Source of the DNA: Prosopocoilus inquinatus
Taxonomy: Eukaryota > Arthropoda > Insecta > Coleoptera > Lucanidae
DNA: 64,000 nt
Assembly: GCA_036172665.1 (NCBI GenBank)
Contig: CM069874.1
Span: forward strand, 48,094,707-48,158,706
Reading direction: 5' to 3'
Within the stretch, counting starts at the first letter, position 1; each line of letters begins with the position of its first letter. Positions 11,695-22,300 of this stretch are shown here, piece by piece. Position numbers and translations under genes: made by a program. The notes below the pieces were generated by a model. That model saw only the letters and a list, made by a program, of their open reading frames with translations. It ran no database searches and was not told the origin of the DNA.

Positions 11695-11846
11695 TAGTAA
11701 TGAACTTGGAGAGTCGAGTACAATAAGCCGTCGTCGCGTCGGTCGATCATTCGAGAGAGGCAGATGCTGAAGCACTGGCGCTTCCTCGGTATTTGTCTCT
11801 CTCTCGGACGTTCGATCATGTATATCTTCTCTACAAATTCATTACT
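11695..11846. repeat. Long hairpin (foldback) downstream of the SPAG7-like gene
   Basis: The inner hairpin runs from GATC at 11,745 to GATC at 11,817. GAGAGAGG pairs with TCTCTCTC, CAGATGC with GTATTTG (allowing G-U), and GAAGC with GCTTC around a six-base loop. Outer arms AGTAATGAA and TTCATTACT extend the fold to 11,695-11,846. It lies beyond the nearest SPAG7 polyA signal (11,986-11,991) but before a second one at 11,650-11,655. It could therefore be a foldback MITE, a hairpin in a long 3'UTR, or a microRNA precursor. Confidence 0.55.
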
Positions 11847-12007
11847 TTCCGTCGCGACTGTACATGTTTTTGCAATAAATAACAGTTCATGAATTACGCC
11901 TAAAAACTAACGTTTATAGAAGCTAAAACTAGGTACATAAATATTTGTTTCTTAATTAAAAATAACATTAATTTCTTAGAATCATTTTATTTAAAAAGAA
12001 AAAAAAA

Positions 12008-13006
12008 CTATTTGTCTGCAGGTGAATCATCATCATCCCGAGCATCACACTGAGTCTTGAGGCGTTTCTTTGCCTTAATATCGGCCATTGTTTGCTCGAT
12101 TGACCGTACATCTTTTTTATTTTCACTTGGCACTAAAATGAAACTATTAGGAAACAGTTTTAATTCAAGTTACCTCACATTACCAAATCCGTAACTCTTA
12201 TTAGTTTCCGTCTTCCTCGCTGCTTCTAATGCGACATCCTGACCTATTAAATGGGCATATTTATCTTTGTAATCAAAATTAGGAACGAATTTCTTTGGTT
12301 TTCGTTTCAGTTCTTCTTCAGCTTCTAATTTTTCTAATTTTCTCTGCAAATAACAAAATTTAGGAGCAATTTTTTCAAAATTACAGCCAGTCAGCCAGCA
12401 AAATTCTTAACATTAAATTGATGTCACAGAAAGTGTCCCCTTTTTTGGTAGGGGCAGCAAGAAAAGATGGGTAAATTACCTTTTGAATTAAATGATTCTT
12501 GATCTGTTCATTCCATGGTTCCCCACGCCTTCTTGCGGCTAGTTCATCCTCACAAGGTGGTCTGTCTTTTTTATAAACCCGAACATAACGGTCCATTCCA
12601 TCTGTGCCGAAAGCATAAGTGAGCAAACCCAAACTTTCGGCAACTTCATGTCTAAAAACGCAAACCCGCTTTGAAGTCTGTACATTACGAATTCATTTTT
12701 ACAAAACCCACATAATACTCCTGTATATTTGATCCATAGGATAAAATTTCAAATTTAAATTGACAGGATCTTCGAAGTGTTTCTTCATTTTAGCTTCAAC
12801 ATCCTCTTTGAACTTCTTCATTCGTTCCTTCTCCGCTGTCTGTCGCTTTTCTATTTCTTCTTTTCTCTCTGAAATGTTGGTTATAAGAACGCGGTCTTGG
12901 AAGAATCCTGCCTGTGTTTATACTTGCTTTTTATAAGCAACTTTTCTTTTTCACTCAGTGACGGAGGCTTATCCATCGAACTCATGATGGAACCCAACAA
13001 ATCCAT
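12008..13006 (-). CDS. Spag7: SPAG7-like R3H-domain protein
   Basis: The protein is homologous to sperm-associated antigen 7, a small nuclear protein with an R3H fold thought to bind single-stranded nucleic acid; its cellular job is poorly defined. Minus-strand exons are 13,006-12,924, 12,864-12,712, 12,651-12,480, 12,343-12,184 and 12,132-12,008, giving 693 nt and 230 aa (the mammalian protein is about 227 aa). The N-terminus DLLGSIMSSMDKPPSL is a SPAG7 hallmark. A basic coiled-coil stretch follows. The R3H motif RSIIHEVAE spans the exon 2/3 junction, followed by DRYVRVYKK and RRRGEPW. NFDYKDKYAHLIG lies near residue 150 and the tail has DVRSIEQTMADIKAKKRL. The acceptor of exon 2 has three AGs in a row; the third keeps the frame. 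AATAAA on the minus strand lies at 11,986-11,991. Confidence 0.93.
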
Positions 13007-13639
13007 TTTTCGTCACGATATTAAAATGAAAAATTATAACGTTACAAATATTCGTCAACTAATTCAGGAGTAAACTGAAAACCACGTGATCAGTAATTTT
13101 TCACGCGAGTCTTGAAAGGTACCTCAGCCATCTCCACCTCAGTGCCTCAGCCTGAGTCGGTGTCGCCAACTTAGGGAAAAAGTCGTTAAATCTAAGAGCG
13201 CGTTCGTAAAGTCTCCTCGGGTCCTCTACTTCCCTGTTCGTTAGTAAAATCGAGGGAAATGAGCTAAACGACTTTACGAACGTGCCGGAGAATTACCTTG
13301 GGAAGATTAGCGACAGCTGTCAGCTGTTAGAAAATTGCAAAAACTCATTAATGAAATGAAAAAAATTCCTGAACAAGGTAAGAAAAAAACAAATGACGAT
13401 CACATGCATAGAAGAAAATCACTCAAAATGAATTGTAGATTTCAAATTAAAAAAAAAATAATAAGAAACATTCAAGACTAATAATAATTCGAACTTACAA
13501 TAACCATAATCAACAAACAAAACAAAAATTCTATCAAAATACTTATTTACCAAATGAAAATTTCTAAAGAAAGCAGTGGCGTAACTAGAAGTTAAGTCGC
13601 CGGGTGGCTAATTTTTTTACTGGCGCCTTTTTAATTTTG

Positions 13640-13880
13640 CAAAATTTATTAGAAAAATTTTGTGCAAATCGTTCCTGATTGCAGTGAAAACCTCGAGCAG
13701 CCTTTGTATAGCTGTTTCAGCCCTACTTGGGGCTTCTTCAGCAGAGACGTAGCTCGACATTCCCACTGCAAACAAATTATTATTAGGAGCAAATCCAAAT
13801 CAATTTGTCTATCCTACTGCAATGTCAGGTCAAAAAGCGATCGTAAGATGTCGCTATTTTATCTGTGCAAAATTTATTAT
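13640..13880 (-). repeat. Hammerhead-bearing repeat, copy B, with flanks
   Basis: The stretch is similar to the reverse complement of 9,660-9,800 and to 20,500-20,610, and it continues at 13,780-13,870 into a block shared with 20,340-20,440 in the opposite arrangement (TGACATTGCAGTAGGATAG family). It is intergenic, between the 5' end of the SPAG7-like gene and RpL13A. Confidence 0.7.
13693..13756 (-). ncRNA. Hammerhead-ribozyme-like motif, copy B
   Basis: Read on the minus strand it has outer stem I CGAGC/GCTCG, inner stem I CTCTG/CAAAG with one mismatch, core CTGAAGA, stem II AGCCCC/AGGGCT and GAAA. Next comes CAGCTA (stem III weakened relative to the other copies) and a permitted ATA triplet before the 3' strand of stem I. 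The core is intact, but stem III carries a substitution, so activity is doubtful. Confidence 0.6.
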
Positions 13881-14384
13881 TAAGAAAGTAAAAACTTACT
13901 TACTTACTTTCTCTGTGCTAAGTAAATCAAGATTTAATTGAGTTTGGAGTCTAAAAAGTCACACGAGCTGTCACAATTTTAGGTTAAAAAAGCTCCCGAA
14001 AACTAAGTACTATGCACTAAGCCTGATACTAAGCGGAGTACACTTAAATTGTTTCTCAAACACTTTCTTTCAACGAATGTTCATCAAAAAAGTTTCATCG
14101 TCGAAAGTGAACAAAAAAAAGTAGAAAAACAAAAGATAAACATGATACATAAAGAATCTTAAAGTTTTTATTTCTTTTTTTAAATTTACTTATTACATAA
14201 ACAACAGTCCATCGTTCTTTTCTTTCGCGTTCTTAAACTTTTTAGAACAGAAAGAGGAACAGCAACTGCTACAATAATAAAACAAAACTCGATCGAAAAA
14301 AAAAGAAAATGTGAAGAAAAGACCTGTCCCCCTTCTTTTTTGATTTGATTGCTTTTTCTTTACTGAAAACGATTTTTATTTTTG

Positions 14385-14450
14385 CCCCGTTGGGCAACAA
14401 CCACAGATAAAAGAAATCCAATGCCGAAAATGATGAAAGAAAAAAACAAA
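14385..14450 (+). repeat. SINE 3' tail, second copy
   Basis: CCCCGTTGGGCAAC followed by CACAGATAAAAGAAA is nearly the same as 11,092-11,130. The head is missing, as is usual for 5'-truncated retroposons. The surrounding 13,880-15,090 interval is AT-rich, and I see no gene in it. Confidence 0.5.
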
Positions 14451-15096
14451 ACGCAAATTTAAAATGAAGGACCGAAGCAAAAAATAGACTGTAGAAGAAA
14501 TAAGTTGAACAGAAGAGAAACAAATGCAGCTGATTACGTAAAAAATAATCCAGGTAAGAAACTGAAACTAAAATTAAAAGAACAGAGAAATGTAAAAAAA
14601 TGAAAGATGTACGAGAAACAAAAGAAAATCGATGAGTTATTAGGCAATAACTCAATAAAGAAAGACCGAGAAAGAGGACCGATGTTTATATAACCGAGCG
14701 TAACAAAACGAAACAAATTAAGAACATTCAGCGTAAGAGCAACGAAACTGTCAAATGGTATCATTTATCGTGAACATCGTTGTACATACCATTAATAAAC
14801 TTAAATTAAATGTTACTTTGTTTTTCTTTAAACACGTTTGCAGTGACATTTACAAATAAAATAAGCGTACTTAAGTAGAAATAAGGTCATTTAAACCAAT
14901 GCTATTTATTTTATTCGATAAACTAGTTTTAGTAATCGTTAAAAAGAAATTTTCTCTAAAAAAAGAAAAATATACTAATTTAAAAAACCCGCTAATACCT
15001 GAGGTTTGCCTGACAAAAACTAGAGGCGCTATTTGTCACTTTTGTTTAAAGCTAGTTTCATTGGTAGGCGTTTTGCGTTTTGCGTTTTTAAAAGTA

Positions 15097-15645
15097 TACT
15101 GGGTGCCTCACAACGTATGGAGGAAATTGAAAGGGCAGCTGTAATAAGAATAAGCAATAATAATAAAGTTACAGCACTTTAACTTTCTTAATTACTTCTT
15201 TAATTTACACCTATAGCTTCTTAATTAATAAACATTATTTCACAAAATGCAATTTTATTGTTAAATAAACTCTAAATTTATCAAAAATACCTTTCATAAA
15301 ATGTCTATGTTAATCTGTTTCCTAGGTTTGTTTTTAGTTAGTGGGCAGTGCACAACCACGTGGTAGCCCGTTTTTGGGCAATGAAAGAAAAAATGAAATA
15401 TCCGTAACTTTAATGTAGACATTTTTTTAAATAGTTGTTTATTGTAAAGCAGTGTTCAATTAACCCATAAATGCCTCAAATTTGAATTTAAAACGTAAAA
15501 TATTACTACAGGGAGTTACTTTTGCTTGTGAATTAATTTCACTTTAAGCTCTTGTAACTTTTTAGTTATCGAAAAAGAAAAGCTTTAATTTGATCTCCCC
15601 TAGCTACCCTTTTAATCTCCTCTGTAGGGTATGAGAAACCAATCA
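15097..15645. mobile_element. MITE, TACTGGGTG family, copy 1
   Basis: It starts TACTGGGTGCCTCACAAC and ends with a degenerate inverted copy (AGCTACCCTTTTAATCTCC then GTAGGGTATGAGA). The body is shared with 21,274-21,690 and with the complete copy 29,418-30,023. It is non-coding. Confidence 0.75.
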
Positions 15646-16319
15646 AATAGCTGTTTCGTAACGCGGCGATAAAAAATCGCCTAGTAATGAATTCAGATTA
15701 AGGTAGCAACAATAGTGATTTTTTTCTATCTATCCTTATCGCAGAATACACTTATCTTATTAGGGATAAAAACACAATCAAAAGTTTGTTATTCACAGTG
15801 ACGTTTCACAAATGGCAATTTACTATGGCTTAAATAAACTACTACCATCGTAGTAAACAGAATTTCCTAAAAGTGTTGATTTCCTTGTTGCTCTTGTGAT
15901 ATTTGTATTTGCTATCTTTCTTTCACAATAAACTTCGGGTAGGAATGTGACGGCGTTACTGAACACATGTGGTGATTTAGTGACCTTGCTTTTGTTGCCA
16001 ACGTTGAATACGGGATTTACTTTCCTCATAGTTAATAGTTCTGTGGTCTTCAGTTTGCATGATCGCGGTGACCGTGATCACAATCTGTATGAAAACTAAA
16101 TGCATTTGTTTCAGAATTAAATTACAGGATTTCAGTAAAATTTTAAAAACTACAAAATGTAAAACTATGAAATTTTTACAAATCACAATAGAAAATTATA
16201 TTTTTGGCCATAATGTAGCCATTTTCGACTTCGGTGTAAGATCACGGTGTTAGCTATTTTAGTAATTTAGGGTTGGCATCACTGACCGTGATACTGACAG
16301 CCATCTTTGAATATTTCCG

Positions 16320-16361
16320 GTTGCTGTCTTTTCCGTGTGGTTTTTCGTGTTGAACGGAAAC
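16320..16361 (+). promoter_or_regulatory. Likely RpL13A core promoter / TCT initiator
   Basis: A pyrimidine run GCTGTCTTTTCCGTG lies about 30 bases before the RpL13A start codon. Ribosomal protein genes of animals usually start transcription at a TCT initiator with a C followed by pyrimidines. CTTTTCC at 16,327-16,333 fits, and it would give a very short 5'UTR with a 5' TOP tract. No TATA box is evident. Confidence 0.45.
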
Positions 16362-19300
16362 ATGACAGGTTTTAGCGAAAAAGTAAGTAAATATTTCTCT
16401 TAGGCCTCATTTTAAAAACTGAATTTACTTAGAAGATATCGTCTAGAACTTATTTCTCGCTTTCTTGCTCCAAAATATTATCGTTGGTACATTTTAATGC
16501 TAATAAATGTAACGTAACCTAACATTTTCTTTAGTATTCACGTGTTTGTTGTGGTGCAGTCAATACTGGTTTTCTTTATAGGCCATACTTATAGACGGCA
16601 AGGGCCATCTACTCGGTCGCTTGGCCGCAATCGTAGCAAAAACTCTGTTGCAAGGAAATAAAGTTGTCGTGGTACGCTGTGAACAGCTCAACATTTCAGG
16701 AAACTTTTACAGGTATGGCTAGACTATATTTCTTGAATAAATCCTTTCTTAGGTAATAAAGAATAGCATTTTATATTTTAAGAGAAAATGACGTCATTTT
16801 TATGTGTATTTCTATTCAAATTTGAAATTCGTATCGTACATTGCTTTCAGCAGTATATACTAGAGTTGTGTCGTTCACAAACAGATCTTCATATTATTAG
16901 TATGAACAACTGAAAAGATTCGTTCTTAAAAAACATACTCCCAAATGAACAAATTCGTCTCACGAAACTATAAATCTATAGCAAAACGTTGAGTGTTTTC
17001 CCTTCATAATTCTGTCCAGTTCGAGATTAGAAGAAACTTTGTACTTACAATTTTCATCAGACAAGAACCAACTTCAATAATTTAAAGATTAAAAATACAG
17101 GCCGCTACTTCAGACATGTATTCTACAAGTCAAAATAAAGAAAAACTAGGTATAAACATGTACAGGATTTTTGGTTATATTTTGAACGGTGCATATACAT
17201 TTTATTATATGACATGAAAAAATGTTAAATACAAACATTTTAGGAATTTACCTTTACTAAAAAGGAAAACAAATGACGGTCGAAAATGTAATAAATGAGT
17301 ACCGCCTTTGTTATTTCAAATGGAACATCCACTATATTTTTTTCAAATTAAGAAAGATACTTTTCTCCCAATTCCAAAAATATGTAGTTTTCTTAGATTC
17401 GGTTTCATATTTTTGAGTTTACTTTAGGTAGGTACAGTAGGTTTTGGAATAATAAAAAATTTATTTGTTGTGATAAGAGTTAATTTTAACTATTGATCTA
17501 GGACATTTCATAAAACAAAATGTTAACAGCTAAGACAAATTACCATATTATGGGCCATTTGCACCACTTTCAGTTAAAGTTTAAGCTCCACTTAACTCCA
17601 TAGAAACAATTGTTGCAACAAACGTTTCTATGGAGTTAAGTGGAGCTTAAATTTTAACTGAAAGTGGTGCAAATGGCCCTAAGTGATATAAATTAATAAA
17701 AATATACCAAAATATGGTAATTTCAAACTTAATTATTGCAAAAAATTTGAAACCAAACATAGGCAAACTATATATTTTTGAAATTAGGAGAAACACGTCT
17801 TTCTTAATTCGAAAAAATATACCGGGTGTTCCATTTAAAAGAATAAAGTCGGTACTCATTTGTTACATTTCCGATCGTCATTTGTTCGCGTTTTTAGTAA
17901 ATTCTGACGGTTCAGGTAAAAAACGCTAAAACGTTTGCATTTGACATATTTTGATATGTCTGATAAATAAAGTGTGTAGGTATAGTTCAAAATATAACCA
18001 AAAACCGTGTACGTAGTGTTCAAGGGAAGCCGTAACAATGACTAACTTTCTAATTTGAATTTTTACGATGTAACTTATATTGGGAAAAGTTTCAGAACCT
18101 TTCCTGTCCAATTTTATGGCAATAACGCAAAACCAAATGACTATCGGGTTTTTGAGATTTTTAATTGTTTTTAACTTCTTTAATAAATTATTATTAATGT
18201 TTTTTATCATCACATCACGTTCAGAACGTCAAATTAATTATGCCCCTAAAATATTATTTTCCAAAGTTTTTTTTTATTATTTGGTAAATCTTGGTGATCA
18301 AGAAACATGTCTGTAGAAAGAATATGAAACAAATAAAACACTTTAGAAACGAACTAACAATGTAATTTTATTATTTATCATTCACTTTTGATAAAGTAAA
18401 CAACCAAGTTTGCGAAACGTCAAGTAAGTAATAAAATTATATTTTAGCTCATTTGTGCAGCGGCGGGGCCAGATCTAAATTTGATGTGGGCAAGATAAAC
18501 TTTGCGAGGCCCTTTGGTGGCGCAAGACACATTTTATAAAAAAAAAAAATAAGATACTGTCAAATTCTTCACTTTAACTAACACTATTAAATAATAACTA
18601 AAGACCGAACTTTTAGGTCGTATATTATTATTATTCTCTCATGAGAGATACTTAAAAACGTCCAATAAAATTAAATAAAACATTAAAATTAAAATCATTA
18701 TTGTGAATTTTGTAAAAAACTTGAATAAATGATTGGCTGTCTTTCACCTTATTTTGAATAGTTCAGATTTAATATTAATACTTTGATCATCTGATTTACT
18801 GGCTTGCCATAAATTCTGTAGAACAATAAATTATCTTTTAAAACTTGAAATACATTTAATTATTATGCGGAGTATGATCACTACTGATCAATTAAGGAAT
18901 CAATTCTATAACTGGGCTAAAATGAAAATTAACATGATTTTAGGATTAAAAAATCGTATAGAAAAGATTTCTCATCCTTCTTTGTTGAATAAAAACTTGC
19001 ACAAATTAAAAAGATATTCTCATAAAAAATAGCTATCCTTTTGCAATACTAAATAAGTTAATTTTCAATACTCAACAAAGAATAGAACCTATTTCTCAAA
19101 TTAATAATAATTCACAAACAATTAATGTTGGTAAAGTTTTTAAATCTTTAATATTCATACCAAATCTTACATCTCGACTAATAAAAGTACTAAAAAACAA
19201 AAACATTCAGATTGCAACTAAAAATTTATTAACAATTGAGTCTCTTTTTACAAAAGTTAAAGATCCATTTTACAAATTCAAACAAATTAATTCTATTTAT

Positions 19301-22300
19301 GAAATTCCTTGTCATGATTGTGATTCTGTTTATATTGGCCAAACATCAAGAACTCTTCATTCGAGAATTATTTCTCATGAAAGTGATATTAGACTTAGAC
19401 CTAATGCTTGTGCTTTATCTGAACATGCCAATAATGAAGACCATAAGGGTAATTTTGAAGATGCAAAAATTTTAGATATTGAACCAATTTTGAGTCGAAG
19501 ACTTTTTATTGAAATGTGTCATATTTTTTGTAATAAAAAAAGTATCAACAAAAGAACTGATATTGAGAAACTTAGTTGTATTTATACTTACCTATTAAAT
19601 TTTAAAACTAAAAAAAAAAGACAATCTAGATGTTGAAAATCAAAATTACATCGTATTACCTAATAATGAATAAACAATTTTTCTATCGTGATTCAATTTT
19701 CTAAAGTCCACAATTAATTTAGCTGTCAAAAAATGTAAAATTCAAAATTTATTCTTAATGATATTTAATATTATGATAACTACTGGTTTAACCTTTTGTA
19801 CTCACTAAGGAGTAAGTAATCATGTGAAATTGTTCTTAGTGTTAATTATTAATTTTAAAATTTGTTTTGTAGAAACCTTGATAAAGGAAATAAATTTTCC
19901 GTTGATTGAACTTTAAAAGAGTATTACTATCAACCCCCCTTTTTTGACTGCAGCCCAGTTATAGAATTGATTCTTTAATTATTATTTGATTCAGTCACTG
20001 AGAATGCCTTTGATTCAAAGATTTTAACTTTCCGCATATTTTCTTATTAGTTTACTATTACACTGTTTCGTTTTACCTGAAAGGGCAGCGTTTAGATCTC
20101 CACAGCAGCTAAGTTGCTGACTCAGCTTATGCACAGCACAGACAGATAGCTTATGGTGCTATGTTTTAATAGATCGCATTTTAAAGTTCGCTATGTTAGC
20201 CGTTCAGGAACACCATTGGCTGAAAGTGAAAGCTGAATGGGTCAGCAATTCAGTTGCTCCGGTTATCTGAATGCGGCCTTTGTAAGTCACATTAACGGTA
20301 TAATAACAACAATTTATTATTTATTTATTTTATGCAACGATAGCAAAAAGAATTCCGAACATATAAAATAGCGACATCTTACTATCGCTTTTTGACCTGA
20401 CATTGCAGTAGGATAGACAAATTGAAGCGGGATTTGCTCCTAATAAGTCACCCATGCAAGGCGGCAATGCTTGCTGTCAAAGCATAATGAAAGTTTTTAG
20501 AAAAATTTTGTGCAAATCGTTTTTGATTGCAGTGAGAACCTCGAGCAGCCTCTGCACAGCTGTTTCAGCCCCGTTTGGGGCTTCGTCAGCAGAGACGTAG
20601 CTCGACATTCCCACTGCAAACCAAAAACGACTTGTCCAATTTATTCGAAATTGGTACACTTTTTCATATTGCATTACCATTATTGAACAGATAAAAAAGC
20701 GGCATCCTACTGCAATGTCAGGTCAAAAAGCAATCGTAGGATGTCGCTGTTTTATCTGTTCAATAATGGTAATGCAATATGAAAAAGTGTACCAGTTACC
20801 CAAAACTATACATTACCTTACCCGCATAAGGTAAATTTATCCGCAGTTCAGGTAATTATCCGTAATTTGGCAACACTAATTGTTAGAGTAATTTTTTTTT
20901 AAATGAATGGCAACAAAATGCTTTTCATGAGTTCATGAGTTAAAGCAATGGTTAAAGAAAACTGTATAAACCTTCGAGGCGCGAGACCGTAGGCGATGGC
21001 CCACGTCGCCCACGCCTTACGCCGCTTTTGCTAAAGTGTTTTATTTGTTTATATCCTTTCTGCAGACATTTTTCTTGATCATCAGATTTATTTACAAAAT
21101 AATAAAAAAAACTGTACGAAAATGGAAAATAATAGCTAATAGCTAACTTTTTTATTTGAAATTTCACGAAGTCACTTAAATTAGGATTTTTTCCGCTCGA
21201 TTTTATGACAGTACCAGAAAACAAATGACTGGTTTTCGACAATCTCCTAACCACAAAAAGGTATTTAGTACTATACTGGGTGTCTCACAACGTATGGAGG
21301 AGATTGAAAGGGCAGCCGTAGGACATCAAAATAAAGCTTACAGTAGTTTAACTTTGTTAATTTCTTCTTTAATTTACACCTATAACTTCTTAATTAATAA
21401 ATATTATTTCACAAAATGCGATTTTATTGTTAAAAAAACTAAATTTATCAAAACCCCTATTCATAAAATGTCTATGTTAATCTGTTTCCGAGTTTTGTTT
21501 TTAATTAGTAGGCGGTGCACAACGACATGAAAACCCGTTTTTGGGCATTAAAAGAAAAAAATAAATAACCGTAACTTTAACGTGATTACATTTTTTAAAA
21601 TAGCTGTTTGTTGTAAAGCAGTGTTCAATTAACTCATAACTGAATCAAATTTGAATTTAAAACGTAATAAATATTGTAATAATAAGAGGTGCTGGTAAAA
21701 ATTTTGCAACCCTGCAAGGTGACTTCTAGTTATGCCACTGTGTCTATTGTGTTGAAGAATTTTCTGTCATATTTTAACTTTATCTTTTTATTATTTTTAA
21801 ATGTCACATGCTTTTTCCATTTAAATTACTAAAGAACATAATTACAAAAATTGTGTAATACAATATCAAAACGAAATTTTTAATTATTAGGAACAAGCTG
21901 AAATACTTATCTTTCCTGCGCAAGCGTTGCAATGTAAATCCAGCACGTGGACCGTTCCACTTCCGAGCCCCGTCAAGAATTTTTTGGAAAACTGTTCGAG
22001 GTAAGCATATCAGTAACTTAAGCCGGCATCCATTATAATTAATTTTTCTTTCTTTCAATGTTTTCCAACTTTTTATTGAAAGTTATATTTTCTTCATATG
22101 ATTATAAAATATTCTTACCTACATTATTTGATTCGCAATGAAACATAATTACCGTATGATATATTTCGTTAAATCAACAATTTTTATTGACATTGAAGTC
22201 ACATTTTAAGAGTCAATAAGTTTCTAGGGATGTTACCACATAAAACCGAGCGAGGTAAACAAGCCCTTCGTCGTTTGAAAGCCTACGAAGGTATACCTCC

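Noticed and set aside
14269..14764. Overlapping minus-strand Phe/Ser/Leu-rich frames resembling membrane proteins
   Set aside because: Translation of A-rich low-complexity DNA on the opposite strand; no start context and no family.
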